A stretch of DNA of 47,336 nucleotides from Rhodobacterales bacterium RIFCSPHIGHO2_02_FULL_62_130 (GCA_001828855.1 MHZT01000050.1:1-47336); one strand, 5' to 3'. Shown: positions 16,688 to 25,916, numbered from the stretch's first letter. Program-made: numbers and translations. Notes: a model not told the origin generated them from the letters alone.

Positions 16688-17460
16688 ATGCCAGCGGTCT
16701 GCGCCCCATCGGCCACCAGAGCGTGGCCGGTGATGAAGGCGCCCGACTCTGAACACAGGAACAGCACGGTGGCGGCAATCTCTTCGGGCTTGCCCATGCG
16801 GCCCACGGGTTCCTGTTCGATGATGCGCGCGCGGCCTTCCTCGGTTCCGCCGGTGTAGCGGGCGATCATGGGGGTGTCGATGATGCCTGGACACAGCGCG
16901 TTCACGCGGATGCCCTGATCGGCATATTCCAGCGCTGCCACCTTCGACGCCACGGTCACCCCGAACTTCGACGCGCAATAGCCCGACTGGTTGCGGATGG
17001 CGATCACCCCCGCGCCGGACGAGGTGTTCACAATCGCCCCGCCGCCGTTCGCCAGCATCAGCGGAATCTGATGCTTCATGCACAGGAACACGCTTTTGAG
17101 ATTCACCGCCAGAACGCGGTCCAGCATCTCTTCGGTCAGATCGACAATCGACGCGCCGGGCTGTTCGATGCCTGCATTGTTGAAGGCCGCGTCCAACCGG
17201 CCAAAGGCGGCGACAGTCTGGTCCAGCGCCGCCTTGATCTCGGCGGATTTCGTCACATCGGCGCGCAGGGACAGCGATGTGCCGCCCAGCGCGGCAATCT
17301 GCGCCGCCGTTTCGGTCAAGCCCCGATCCGAGATATCGACAATCGCAACGCTTGCACCGGCTGCGGCAAAGGCCAGCGCGGTGGCCCGCCCGATCCCGCT
17401 GCCGGCACCCGTTACAAAGGCAACCTTGCCGGAGAAATTGAATACGGGGGCTGTGGTCAT
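16684..17460 (-). CDS. SDR family oxidoreductase
   Basis: This is a 258-residue classical SDR with TGAGSGIG at 17-24, NNAG at 94-97, Ser147/148, Tyr161 and Lys165 (YCASK). A conserved TGHALVADG segment closes the C-terminus. It is downstream of, and in the same direction as, the sugar importer genes but separated from them by a hairpin terminator at 17481-17519, so read-through from that operon would be partial. Its 3' end overlaps the PrpD gene by the palindrome CTAG. A role in oxidising the imported sugar is plausible; the substrate is unknown. Confidence 0.87.
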   Translation of the reverse strand: MTTAPVFNFSGKVAFVTGAGSGIGRATALAFAAAGASVAIVDISDRGLTETAAQIAALGGTSLSLRADVTKSAEIKAALDQTVAAFGRLDAAFNNAGIEQPGASIVDLTEEMLDRVLAVNLKSVFLCMKHQIPLMLANGGGAIVNTSSGAGVIAIRNQSGYCASKFGVTVASKVAALEYADQGIRVNALCPGIIDTPMIARYTGGTEEGRARIIEQEPVGRMGKPEEIAATVLFLCSESGAFITGHALVADGAQTAGI

Positions 17461-17480
17461 GATCGGTCCTTGTCGTTCGA

Positions 17481-17519
17481 TAAAAATGGCAAGCGCCCGC
17501 TAACAGGCAGGCGCCTGTC
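17481..17519 (-). terminator. intrinsic terminator or attenuator after the ABC permease gene
   Basis: On the minus strand, arms 17519-17510 and 17497-17488 pair over ten positions with one mismatch, and the run ATTTTTA follows (17487-17481). It lies just after the permease stop and before the SDR, so it can end or attenuate the importer transcript. Confidence 0.7.
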
Positions 17520-17521
17520 TT

Positions 17522-18733
17522 TCAGTGGCCCTTGGCCTGCCCCTGGTTGCCCACGGTATAGATGGCGGCGGCAACAACCACGACGATGCCTTCGATCAGC
17601 CCCTGCCAGTTTGCCCCAAGGTTCAGGATGTTGAAGCCGTTGGTCAGCGAATACAGCAGCAGCGCCCCCGCCAGCGTCTTGATCACACTGCCCGCCCCGC
17701 CGAAAAGCGAGGTGCCGCCAAGGATCGCCGCCGCAATCACCGTCAGCTCGGCCCCCGTCAGGCCGGCGGGGTTGATCGAGCGCAGGCGGCTGGCGAACAG
17801 CACACCGGCAAAGCCCGCCGCCCCGCTGCACAGCACAAAGGCCATCAGCTTGTAACGCAGCACATTGATGCCCGACAAACGTGCGGCTTCGGGATTGCCG
17901 CCCACGGCGTAAAGACGGCGGCCCACCATGGTGAAGGTCAGCACAAACCACACCAGCGTGGTAAAGATGCCCATGTAGACAACCGGCGTGCGCAACACCA
18001 GCTCGCCCCCCGAGGCCGTCGCAAAGGCCAGCAGGGCCGCGCCCCCGATGATCGTGCCCACCGCCGCTGGTCGCAGTTGCTTTTGCGCTGCACGCGATTT
18101 CAGGATGCTGCCGATGCCCAGCGCCAGACAGGCGACCCCGGCGGCAACCAACAGCCAGAACACGTCGAACTTTCCGCCTTCAAAGGCTTTCATGGTGGCG
18201 ATCACCTCGGGGTCCTTGACCGAAAGCGACCGCCCGTCGGTGTAGATCAGGATCAGGCCGCGCACGGCGGTCATGGTGCCCAAGGTCACGATGAAGGCGT
18301 TGATGCCCAGAAACTGCACGATAGAGCCGTTCAGCAGGCCGATGCCCATGGCCACGGCCATCGCCAGCGCCACGGCAGGCCAGAAGCCGACCGCATCAGC
18401 ATTGCCCACCAGCACCGCCGCCGAGATCGCCGCAACCGAGGCTACGGAAAGGTCGAAGTTGCCGCTTATCAGGATCACCGTCATCGCGACCGCCATGATC
18501 GCGATCAGCGATGCCTGATAGATCACGTTGGTCATGTTCAGGATACTTAGGTAATTGTCCTGCCCCGTATAGGTGGTGATCATCGTCAGCACGAAGATCA
18601 GCAGGATCAGCGCATAATAGACGCCCATCTCGCGCAGCCCGAACATGCGCGCCCAGTTATTCTTCTTCGGGGTGGCCGACGGCGCGGCGCGGGATTCGGT
18701 CTTTTGCATTGGGGTCTCGCTTGCCATGGTCAT
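17522..18733 (-). CDS. sugar ABC transporter permease (RbsC family)
   Basis: This is a 403-residue inner-membrane permease of the ribose/xylose type. It begins with a polar N-terminus of about 35 residues and then has around ten hydrophobic segments. The conserved NAFIVTLGTMTAVRGL block and the cytoplasmic GGNPEAARLSGI loop that contacts the ATPase are both present. I chose the ATG at 18733, one base after the ATPase stop with AGGAC upstream; an ATG at 18769 inside the ATPase gene is the alternative. It forms the channel of the importer with the adjacent ATPase and binding protein. The substrate is a sugar or sugar derivative that cannot be specified. Confidence 0.9.
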   Translation of the reverse strand: MTMASETPMQKTESRAAPSATPKKNNWARMFGLREMGVYYALILLIFVLTMITTYTGQDNYLSILNMTNVIYQASLIAIMAVAMTVILISGNFDLSVASVAAISAAVLVGNADAVGFWPAVALAMAVAMGIGLLNGSIVQFLGINAFIVTLGTMTAVRGLILIYTDGRSLSVKDPEVIATMKAFEGGKFDVFWLLVAAGVACLALGIGSILKSRAAQKQLRPAAVGTIIGGAALLAFATASGGELVLRTPVVYMGIFTTLVWFVLTFTMVGRRLYAVGGNPEAARLSGINVLRYKLMAFVLCSGAAGFAGVLFASRLRSINPAGLTGAELTVIAAAILGGTSLFGGAGSVIKTLAGALLLYSLTNGFNILNLGANWQGLIEGIVVVVAAAIYTVGNQGQAKGH

Positions 18734-18734
18734 G

Positions 18735-20291
18735 TCAATGTCCTGCCGCTTGATCTGAATTGTGGCCATCGGCCGGTTTGGCTGTGGCTTGCCCGCCTGC
18801 CAGCAACAGAAGTTCGTGTTCGGTGGTCTGATGCGCGTGACGAATGGCGGTGCATTCGCCGTCGCGCATCACCAGAATCCGGTCGGCAACTGCCAGCAAC
18901 TCTTCAAATTCGGACGAGACCATCACAACGGTCTTGCCCTCGTCCGCCAGTTTACGGATCAGCCGCAGGATGTCGGTCTTGGCACCGATGTCGATGCCTG
19001 CCGTCGGTTCATCCAGCAGGAACAGCTTCACATCGCTGAACATCCATTTGGCGATGGTGACCTTTTGCGCGTTGCCGCCGCTGAGTTCGCGCACCAGAAT
19101 ATCCGGAGAGCTTGCCTTGATCGACAGCATGCGGATCGCCTCTTCGCCGCGGTCCTTTTCGCGTTGGGTGACGGGCAGCGACCCCAGCACCGACACGCTG
19201 TGCAAGGCAGGCAGCGTCAGGTTGCGCCAGATTTCAAAATCCGGCACCAGCCCCTGCCCCATCCGGTCTTCGGGCACCAGACCGATGCCCGCCTTGACCG
19301 CCGCCGCCGTGCCAATCGGCACGGGCTGACCATCCAGCACAACCGTGCCAGTGGCATGTTTGTCCGCGCCAAAGATGGCATGGATCAACTCGCTGCGCCC
19401 AGACCCAAGCAGGCCAGCAATCCCGATCACCTCGCCCTTGGCAACCTTTAGCGACAGCGGCTTCAACCGCCCCGACGAGGCAAGGTCGCGCAGTTCCAGC
19501 CGGATGGGTGCCGCGGCCAAGGCCGCTTCGCTGCGCCCCTGTGCCGCGCGTTCCAACTCGACAATCTGCTTGCCCACGATGGCTTCGGCCAGACGGCTTT
19601 CGTCCAGCGTATGGGTTTCGGCGCGCAGAACCGCCTCGCCGTCGCGCAGCACCGTCACCTGATCGGTCAGCGCCATCACCTCATCAAGGAAGTGCGAGAC
19701 GAAGAGAACCGCCTTGTTTTCAACCTTGGAAAGCTGCTTGACCGCCGCGTAGACCAGTTCGCGTTCGTCGGTGGCCAGCGAGGCGGTAGGTTCGTCCATC
19801 ACGATCAGATCGGCACCGGTTCCCAAAGCCTGCAGGATGCAGACCATCTGCCGCGCGCCGATGGACAGATCGCTGACCAGCGCATCCGGATCAGGCCAAT
19901 AGTTCATCCGCGCGCACAGCTCGTCAAACCGCTTGCGCGAGGCACGGGCCAGACGCCACGCCCCCCCACTGCCCAGAAACACGTTTTCAAGCACCGAAAG
20001 CGTGGGAACCAAAGGGATATGCTGGTGGATCGTGGCCACCCCCATATCATTCGCAGCCTTGGGGCTGTCCCAGCTTACGGGTTGCCCGCGCCAGATGATG
20101 GTTCCGCCCGATGCCTTGAAGGTTCCGGACAGAATTTTGATAAGGGTAGACTTACCCGCACCGTTCGCGCCCAAAAGGCCGTGAACCTTGCCTTGCACGA
20201 TGTCGAGATCGACCCCGCGCAAGGCAACTGTGGCGTTGCCAAAGGTCTTTGCGACCGAACGCAGGGTCATGATCGGAGTGTTCTGGTCCAT
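18735..20291 (-). CDS. sugar ABC transporter ATP-binding protein, two ABC domains (RbsA family)
   Basis: This is a 518-residue fused ATPase. Domain 1 has Walker A GANGAGKST at 41-49, signature LSIGARQ and Walker B IVMDEPTAS. Domain 2 has the degenerate Walker A GLLGSGRSE, signature LSGGNAQK and FLLDEPTAG. This asymmetry is normal for RbsA/XylG proteins. It powers import of the sugar captured by the binding protein encoded 38 bases upstream and precedes the permease by one base. It is a complete, ordinary member of the family. Confidence 0.93.
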   Translation of the reverse strand: MDQNTPIMTLRSVAKTFGNATVALRGVDLDIVQGKVHGLLGANGAGKSTLIKILSGTFKASGGTIIWRGQPVSWDSPKAANDMGVATIHQHIPLVPTLSVLENVFLGSGGAWRLARASRKRFDELCARMNYWPDPDALVSDLSIGARQMVCILQALGTGADLIVMDEPTASLATDERELVYAAVKQLSKVENKAVLFVSHFLDEVMALTDQVTVLRDGEAVLRAETHTLDESRLAEAIVGKQIVELERAAQGRSEAALAAAPIRLELRDLASSGRLKPLSLKVAKGEVIGIAGLLGSGRSELIHAIFGADKHATGTVVLDGQPVPIGTAAAVKAGIGLVPEDRMGQGLVPDFEIWRNLTLPALHSVSVLGSLPVTQREKDRGEEAIRMLSIKASSPDILVRELSGGNAQKVTIAKWMFSDVKLFLLDEPTAGIDIGAKTDILRLIRKLADEGKTVVMVSSEFEELLAVADRILVMRDGECTAIRHAHQTTEHELLLLAGGQATAKPADGHNSDQAAGH

Positions 20292-20329
20292 GCGTTATGC
20301 CGCTCCTTCAGGTCAACGCCGCGTGTCGA

Positions 20330-21301
20330 TCACCACTGCTCGGGGCAGTCGGCGATGGTGTCCTTGGTGATTTGCGGCATGTCATACGAGACATAGCGCG
20401 CCTTCGGCGTGTCGGGGTTGGTGACAGCTTCATACATCGCCTGGAACATCAACTCGCCCAGATAACGCGGACGGGTGCAAACCGAACCATACATCTCGCC
20501 TGCCATGATGGCATCAGCGCCCAGCTTGGAACCGCCGCCCGTGGCGATCAGCGTGACATCCGACCCTGCCGCCTCGATGGCGCGGGCGCAGCCGATAGCC
20601 ATGTCGTCAGCCTGGCTGAAGATCAGGTCCAGATCTTCATGGGCAGTCAGGAAGTTCTGGCAAACCGCTTCGCCTTCGTCCGGTGTCCAGTTGGTCGGCT
20701 GGGCGGCAACGATCTCATAGTTGGCACCGGCCTTGTCCAGCGCGGCGCGAAACCCGTCAGTGTCCAGCTTGACCACGGCATAGGCCGGATCACCTTCCAC
20801 GATTGCGATCTTGGCGGTGCGGTCTTTCGGCAGGATGGCCGCTGCCATTTCGCCCGAAACGTAACCGGCCTTGAAGTTGTCGGTGGCGACGAAAGCCGTC
20901 AGTTTCGGATAGGGATCATCAACGGCGCGGGTGTTCGGATCACCGACCTGCGATGCGATGGCAACAACCGGTTTGCCCGCCTCGTCGATCTTGTCCACGA
21001 AGGCTTCGGCCACGACCGAGTCCAGCGGCAAGAAACCGATGGCGTCCACGTTCTGCGTCAGCAGATCGTCGATGGCGTTGCCCTGCTTTTCCACGCTGCC
21101 GCGCGGATCAAGCACCACAACCGCCACGCCTGCTTTGGCCGCCGCCTCTTTGAAGCCTTCGGCCGTCTGCACGTTATAGGGATACTCAAGGCTGGCCGGA
21201 ACATAGCCGAAGGTCAGTTCCTCGGCATAGGCGGCACCTGCCGACAACAGCGTTGCAGCCATCAGCGCGGAACGGATAGTCCCTTTCGACGTCATTTTCA
21301 T
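20330..21301 (-). CDS. sugar ABC transporter substrate-binding protein
   Basis: This is a 323-residue periplasmic binding protein of the ribose-binding type. A Sec signal peptide is clear (AGAAYA then EE, cleavage near 26/27). A strong GGGAGG precedes the ATG at 21301. Unusually it has four cysteines, at 214, 238, 275 and 319, all repeated in the same order in the paralogue at 23535..24512, suggesting two disulfides. The binding cleft has TGGGS where many relatives have Gly-Phe/Asn-Asp. It is the first gene of the importer operon, and its upstream region contains one of the shared palindromes. Confidence 0.9.
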   Translation of the reverse strand: MKMTSKGTIRSALMAATLLSAGAAYAEELTFGYVPASLEYPYNVQTAEGFKEAAAKAGVAVVVLDPRGSVEKQGNAIDDLLTQNVDAIGFLPLDSVVAEAFVDKIDEAGKPVVAIASQVGDPNTRAVDDPYPKLTAFVATDNFKAGYVSGEMAAAILPKDRTAKIAIVEGDPAYAVVKLDTDGFRAALDKAGANYEIVAAQPTNWTPDEGEAVCQNFLTAHEDLDLIFSQADDMAIGCARAIEAAGSDVTLIATGGGSKLGADAIMAGEMYGSVCTRPRYLGELMFQAMYEAVTNPDTPKARYVSYDMPQITKDTIADCPEQW

Positions 21302-21575
21302 ATGATCCTCCCTGATCAGTATGTTAAGGTTTCGCGGGCCGATTGATATCGACAAGCGTTCAAGTCTCGGGGCGCAGGGCAAGGCATGGTCTGCCGCCTG
21401 CGTCCTTGCTTTTCCGTATTGGTCTTGGCTTCAGCTTTGCTGTGCCACAGCCACCAGGTCTGGTTGAATGTTTCGCGGCAGCCTTCCGAAGCGCCCACCG
21501 CAGTTCCTCCATCCTTGGCGTAGCATGGCGAGTTTACCCGATACAGGGGTTCGGCCAGACGCGGACAGGGGGGTT

Positions 21576-21590
21576 ATAACTACGTATTAT
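21576..21590. promoter_or_regulatory. ATAAC-N5-ATTAT palindrome, putative LysR-type operator
   Basis: ATAAC-tacgt-ATTAT lies in the 547-base region between the importer operon and the divergent MFS gene, 275 bases from the binding-protein start. It fits the consensus ATAAY-N5-RTTAT of the other three sites. A weaker copy, ATAGG-tcagc-ATTAT, is at 21731-21745 nearer the MFS gene. No gene is recognisable in this intergenic region. Confidence 0.6.
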
Positions 21591-21779
21591 GCCATTCACT
21601 GCACGCCCCGACGGCGCGGCAGGACAAGGGCCTGTCACTTTGATCGCCAAAGGGCGCAAGAGCCGGATAAAGCCCCTGAGAACCTTGGTCTTTGCGCTAA
21701 ATCAACCGCATCAAAACGGGTCGGGCTGGTATAGGTCAGCATTATAGCCAGACACCGCGAGTCCCGCGTGGCAAGCGTT

Positions 21780-21800
21780 GCAGATCGCGGGCCGATCTGC
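21780..21800. promoter_or_regulatory. perfect 8-bp inverted repeat upstream of the MFS gene
   Basis: GCAGATCG-cgggc-CGATCTGC is a perfect inverted repeat with a 5-base loop, ending 48 bases before the MFS start codon. It has no U-run, so it is more like an operator for a dimeric repressor than a terminator. It differs in sequence from the ATAAY palindromes, which suggests a second regulator. Confidence 0.45.
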
Positions 21801-21848
21801 GACTTCGTTTGAAATGGCCCGACTGCGCGGGGCCGGGGGAATCTCCCG

Positions 21849-23474
21849 ATGTCAAAATCGTCTTTGTCCGGCCCGCTTTCCAGCCCTGTCTTTCGCTTGC
21901 TGTGGCTGGGCGGCGTGATTTCCAACCTTGGGACCATGGTGCAGACGGTGGGGGCGGGGTGGCTGATGGCGACCATCGCCAGCTCGAACGACATGGTGGC
22001 CTTTGTGCAGGCGGCGACGACGCTGCCGATCATGCTGTTTTCGATCCCTTCGGGTGCCATCGCCGACAGCTATGAACGGCGGCGCGTGCTGCTGGTGGCG
22101 CAGGTGTTCATGATGGCTGTGGCGATCGGGCTTGCGGCAGTGGCCGTTGCCGGACATGTCACGCCTTGGCTGTTGCTGGCGCTGACGTTCCTGCTGGGCT
22201 GCGGCACCGCCCTTCATACGCCCGCATGGCAGGCCTCGGTTGGCGATATCGGGCCGCGCGACCAGATCGCGGGGGCGGTCACGCTGAACAGCATGGGCCT
22301 GAATATGACCCGCAGCGTCGGCCCTGCGCTTGGCGGCTTTATCGTGGCGGCGGCGGGGGCGGCGGCAGCTTTTGCCTTCAATGCGCTCAGCTTTGTGCCG
22401 ATGGTATTTGCGCTGCTGAAGATGCCCGCCGCACAGCCCAAGGCCCTTTTGCCGCGCGAAAACCTGTCGCGGGCGGTCTGGGCAGGTCTGCGCTATGTAT
22501 CGATGTCGCCCGACCTGATGATCGTGATCCTGCGCGGCTTTGCCTTTGGCGTCTCGGCTGTGGCCATCCTGGCCCTGCTGCCATTGGTGGCGCGCGACCT
22601 GCTCGATGGCAGCGCCTTGGTCTTTGGCGTCCTGCTGGGGGCGTTTGGCATCGGCGCGATCCTTGGCGGTCTGGCGAACGGCTGGCTGCGCGCCCGCCTA
22701 AGCAGCGAAGCCGTGGTGCGGCTTGCCTTCATCGGCATGGGCTTGGCCGCCTGTCTGGTGGGCATCAGCCGGTCAGTCTGGCTGACCAGTCTTGTGCTGC
22801 TGCCTGCGGGCGCAAGTTGGGTGCTGGCGCTGTCGTTGTTCAACGTGGTGGTGCAACTTTCCACCCCGCGCTGGGTGGTTGGGCGGGTGCTGTCGATCTA
22901 TCAGACCGCGATTTTCGGCGGGATGACAGCGGGAGGCTGGATCTGGGGCGCGCTGTCGCAAGGCTTTGATGTGCCAACCGCACTTTATGCGGCCTCTGCG
23001 GCATCGGTCGCAGGGGCGGCCATCGGGTTGCGGTTCCGCTTGCCTGCGCTAAGCGCGCAGAACCTTGATCCCTTGAACCAGTTTCAAGAACCCCCGACCC
23101 AGCTTGACATCCAGCCCCGCAGCGGCCCAATCTTTATCCTGATCGAATATGACATCGACCAAGCCGATGTGCCCGCCTTTCTGGCCGTGATGACCGACCG
23201 CCGCCGCATCCGCATCCGCGACGGCGCCCGCCATTGGGTGCTGTTGCGCGATGTGGAAAACCCGAACCTGTGGAAAGAGGCCTACCATGTGCCGACATGG
23301 GCGGATTACCTGCGCCACAACCAGCGCCGCACCCGCATGGACGCCGATGTGACTGACAGGCTTGTCGCCCTGAACCGGCGCGGTGAGAAACCGCATGTCC
23401 GCCGCATGATCGAACGCGAGACCGTGCCGCAGACCGACGACATGATGATGAAACCGTTTCAGGACCTGCACTAG
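21849..23474 (+). CDS. MFS transporter with C-terminal soluble domain (MFS_3 family)
   Basis: This is a 541-residue protein. The first 410 residues form the membrane part of an MFS exporter, with the cytoplasmic ERRRVL motif after the second helix and Pro- and Gly-rich helices. The last roughly 125 residues are soluble and resemble a monooxygenase-like alpha/beta domain (IFILIEYDID onward) known at the C-terminus of MFS_3/EntS-like proteins. It probably exports a small molecule such as a pathway intermediate or toxic analogue, but direction and substrate are not shown. It is divergent from the sugar importer and is followed by a hairpin facing the second binding-protein gene. Confidence 0.85.
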   Translation: MSKSSLSGPLSSPVFRLLWLGGVISNLGTMVQTVGAGWLMATIASSNDMVAFVQAATTLPIMLFSIPSGAIADSYERRRVLLVAQVFMMAVAIGLAAVAVAGHVTPWLLLALTFLLGCGTALHTPAWQASVGDIGPRDQIAGAVTLNSMGLNMTRSVGPALGGFIVAAAGAAAAFAFNALSFVPMVFALLKMPAAQPKALLPRENLSRAVWAGLRYVSMSPDLMIVILRGFAFGVSAVAILALLPLVARDLLDGSALVFGVLLGAFGIGAILGGLANGWLRARLSSEAVVRLAFIGMGLAACLVGISRSVWLTSLVLLPAGASWVLALSLFNVVVQLSTPRWVVGRVLSIYQTAIFGGMTAGGWIWGALSQGFDVPTALYAASAASVAGAAIGLRFRLPALSAQNLDPLNQFQEPPTQLDIQPRSGPIFILIEYDIDQADVPAFLAVMTDRRRIRIRDGARHWVLLRDVENPNLWKEAYHVPTWADYLRHNQRRTRMDADVTDRLVALNRRGEKPHVRRMIERETVPQTDDMMMKPFQDLH

Positions 23475-23483
23475 CGCGCACAG

Positions 23484-23514
23484 AAAAGGGCGGTGCCGTT
23501 GCCAGCGCCGCCCT
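23484..23514 (-). terminator. hairpin terminator for the second binding-protein gene
   Basis: On the minus strand the arms AGGGCGG and CCGCCCT (23514-23508 and 23493-23487) are followed by TTTT (23487-23484). It lies 20 bases after the end of the binding-protein gene and also between it and the convergent MFS gene. Confidence 0.7.
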
Positions 23515-23534
23515 GTGTCATTCCTAGCGCAGGC

Positions 23535-24512
23535 TTACCACTGCGGGCAGCTATCCACGTTCTCTTTGGTCAGGGCCACCATCTCATAGGTTACATACTG
23601 CCCCTTGGCGGCATTGGCCGGATCGGCCGCCGCCTTTTGCAACTCCTTGGCCGACAAATCGCCGATCAGACCGGGCTGCGTGCAGACCGAGGCTTCGATC
23701 TCGCCGTCCTTGATCGCCACCGCGCCCAAGGCCGAACCGCCGCCCGTGGCGATCAGCCGTGCCGACGAACCGGCAGCCGAAATCGCCTTGGCACAGCCCA
23801 GCGCCATATCGTCGGCGTGGCTGAAGATCGCGTCCAGATCGGGGTTGGCGGTCAGCGCGTTCTGGCAAATCGCCTCGCCCGATTCAGGGGTCCAGTCCGA
23901 TGCCTGCGAAGACACGATCTTGAACTGGATGCCGCCTTCGGTCAGCGCGGCCTCAAAGCCTTCCTGACGCTGCTTGACCACCGAGAAACCCGGCGCGCCC
24001 TCGACCACGGCGATTTTCACCTCGCGGTCTTTCGGCAGCACGCTTGCGGCATAAACGCCCGCGACATGGCCCGCCAGAACATCCTGCGTTGCCACCAGCG
24101 CGTTCAGGTTCGGATAGGCATAGTCAACGGGGTTCACGTTCGGATCGCCCACCGGAACCGCCGCCGATACGATCGGAATACCGGCCTCGGCCACCTTGTC
24201 GACCAGCGCCGTCACGGCCAGCGAGTCGTTCGGCATGAAGGCAATACCATCCACCTTTTGCGCGATCAGATCGTCGATCTGGTTCGCCTGCGTCTCCATG
24301 CTCATCTTCGAGTCAAGCACAACGGCCTTGTCACCGCTGGCGGCAAGGGCTGCGGTAAAGCCGTCGGCCAGCACCACGTTATAGGGGAAGGCCATATTGT
24401 TGACGATCAGGCCAAAGGTCTTGCCCTCGGCCAAGGCCTGCGTGCCAAGCAGGGCGGTTGTCAGCATCAGACCTGCGGCCAGACGGCCCACGACCTTGTT
24501 TGCGAATTTCAT
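23535..24512 (-). CDS. orphan sugar ABC substrate-binding protein, paralogue of 20330..21301
   Basis: This is a 325-residue ribose-binding-type periplasmic protein with signal peptide ending TQALA near residue 28. It is clearly related to the first binding protein throughout: FPYNV, NQIDDL, LPKDR, WTPESGEA, ADDMALGCA, IATGGGS and a C-terminal SCPQW. Its four cysteines (216, 240, 277, 322) match those of the paralogue. No permease or ATPase gene adjoins it, so it likely feeds the importer encoded at 17522-20291 with a different ligand. GGAGGAA precedes the ATG. It is monocistronic with its own terminator. Confidence 0.9.
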   Translation of the reverse strand: MKFANKVVGRLAAGLMLTTALLGTQALAEGKTFGLIVNNMAFPYNVVLADGFTAALAASGDKAVVLDSKMSMETQANQIDDLIAQKVDGIAFMPNDSLAVTALVDKVAEAGIPIVSAAVPVGDPNVNPVDYAYPNLNALVATQDVLAGHVAGVYAASVLPKDREVKIAVVEGAPGFSVVKQRQEGFEAALTEGGIQFKIVSSQASDWTPESGEAICQNALTANPDLDAIFSHADDMALGCAKAISAAGSSARLIATGGGSALGAVAIKDGEIEASVCTQPGLIGDLSAKELQKAAADPANAAKGQYVTYEMVALTKENVDSCPQW

Positions 24513-24860
24513 TCTTATTCCTCCACTTGCGACCTGACCCGCGGGTTTGGTCGCCCTCCCTGATGTAGCGATGTGTCGCGACGGCGCTGCTACTTCACCC
24601 CAGTCGCCCTTTCTGCGGCCTCCCTACAAGGGGTAAGCCCGCCTGTCACCGCAAGCGTCAGCCCTGCGGGTTCAAAAACGCTACCACCCCGTGGCCTGTG
24701 CAGTAGCCGCCTTGGGTGAAAACGTCTTTTGCGCGTCATGCAAAGCGCAAGCAGGCAAGCAGCCGCGCGCAACAGAGTTTTGCACCCCCCGCTGTTGCCA
24801 AACGCCGCCTTTCCCGAAATGCTGCGCCCCTACCGCCCACAGGCAGCCAAAGGCCCGCAG
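24513..24860. other. 348-base divergent intergenic region
   Basis: The region separates the orphan binding-protein gene from the amidohydrolase gene and must hold both promoters. Near the left edge is the GGAGGAA ribosome binding site of the binding protein. I see no ATAAY-N5-RTTAT palindrome, no RNA gene and no coding signal. In-frame ATGs at 24729 and 24819 could extend the amidohydrolase at its N-terminus. Confidence 0.5.
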
Positions 24861-25904
24861 ATGCCCAAGCCCCCCACCGCCTTTGACCTGCGCCCTGATT
24901 GGTTGGCCCTGCGGTCCGAACCGGCCATCGCGCCCGACCTGCCGGTGATCGACAGCCATCATCACCTGTATCACCGCCCCGGCCTGCGCTATCTGCTGGA
25001 GGATTATCTGGCAGACCTGCACAGCGGCCATGACATCCGCGCCAGCGTCGCCGTTCAGGCGCGCGCCATGCTGCGCAGCGAAGGACCGCGCGATCTTGCA
25101 TCTCTGGGCGAGACGGAATTCCTGAACGGTCAGGCCGCGATGAGTGCAAGCGGGCTTTATGGCAATGCGCGCATCGCGGCCCGCATCGTGGCGCATGTCG
25201 ATCTGACGCTGGGCGCGCGGCTGCTGCCAGTGCTGCAGCGTCATATCGCGGCGGCAGGCGGGTTGGCGCGCGATGGCGGGCGGCTTGGCGGTATCCGGCA
25301 ACCGCTGGCGTGGGACGCCGATGCCAGCCTCTACAATCCCGCCTACCCGACGACTGAGGACATGGCCGACAGCCCCAGCTTTCGGGCGGGACTGTCACTG
25401 CTGCAAAGCCTTGGTCTGCCATTTGAAATCTGGGCCTATTATCCGCGACTGCCCCGCCTCGCCGCCTTGGCCCGCGCCTTTCCCGACCTGCCCTTTGTCG
25501 TGAACCACCTTGGCGGCATTGTCCGCGCCCATGCCCATGCTGAACGTGATGTTTTTGCGGCGTGGCATGGCGGGATGGCGGCGCTGGCGGCTTGTCCGAA
25601 TGTGCTGATGAAACTGTCGGGCCTTGGGATGCGGCTTTCGTCCTTCGGGTTTGACGACGCGCCGCTGCCGCCAAGCTCTGCCGACCTTGCAGCCGTCTGG
25701 CGGCCTTGGGTGCATACCGCGCTGGATCTGTTCGGGCCTGACCGCTGCATGTGGGGCAGCAACTTTCCGGTCGACAAGGGCAGCTATAGTTATGCAACGG
25801 GGCTGAACGCTTTCAAGCTGCTGCTGCAAGATGCCCCGACCAAGGCGCAAGAGGATGTGTTCTGGCGTACCGCCTCGCGCCACTATGCGCTTGAAATGCA
25901 ATAA
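24861..25904 (+). CDS. amidohydrolase family protein (2-pyrone-4,6-dicarboxylate lactonase-like)
   Basis: This is a 347-residue metal-dependent hydrolase of the amidohydrolase_2 group. The metal motif DSHHHLY is at 31-37, NHLGG appears mid-protein, and GSNFPVDK with the catalytic Asp comes near the C-terminus. Relatives hydrolyse lactones such as fuconolactone or 2-pyrone-4,6-dicarboxylate, which suits a sugar-lactone or carboxylate pathway. The start at 24861 gives the usual N-terminus. Upstream in-frame ATGs would add low-complexity residues. It precedes a LysR gene in the same direction, which may regulate it. The substrate is unknown. Confidence 0.82.
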   Translation: MPKPPTAFDLRPDWLALRSEPAIAPDLPVIDSHHHLYHRPGLRYLLEDYLADLHSGHDIRASVAVQARAMLRSEGPRDLASLGETEFLNGQAAMSASGLYGNARIAARIVAHVDLTLGARLLPVLQRHIAAAGGLARDGGRLGGIRQPLAWDADASLYNPAYPTTEDMADSPSFRAGLSLLQSLGLPFEIWAYYPRLPRLAALARAFPDLPFVVNHLGGIVRAHAHAERDVFAAWHGGMAALAACPNVLMKLSGLGMRLSSFGFDDAPLPPSSADLAAVWRPWVHTALDLFGPDRCMWGSNFPVDKGSYSYATGLNAFKLLLQDAPTKAQEDVFWRTASRHYALEMQ

Positions 25905-25916
25905 CCAGCAGCGACT

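Noticed and set aside
21731-21745. A fifth operator copy, ATAGG-N5-ATTAT
   Set aside because: The left half has a mismatch at the fourth position, so I did not count it with the four good sites; it may be a weak second site.
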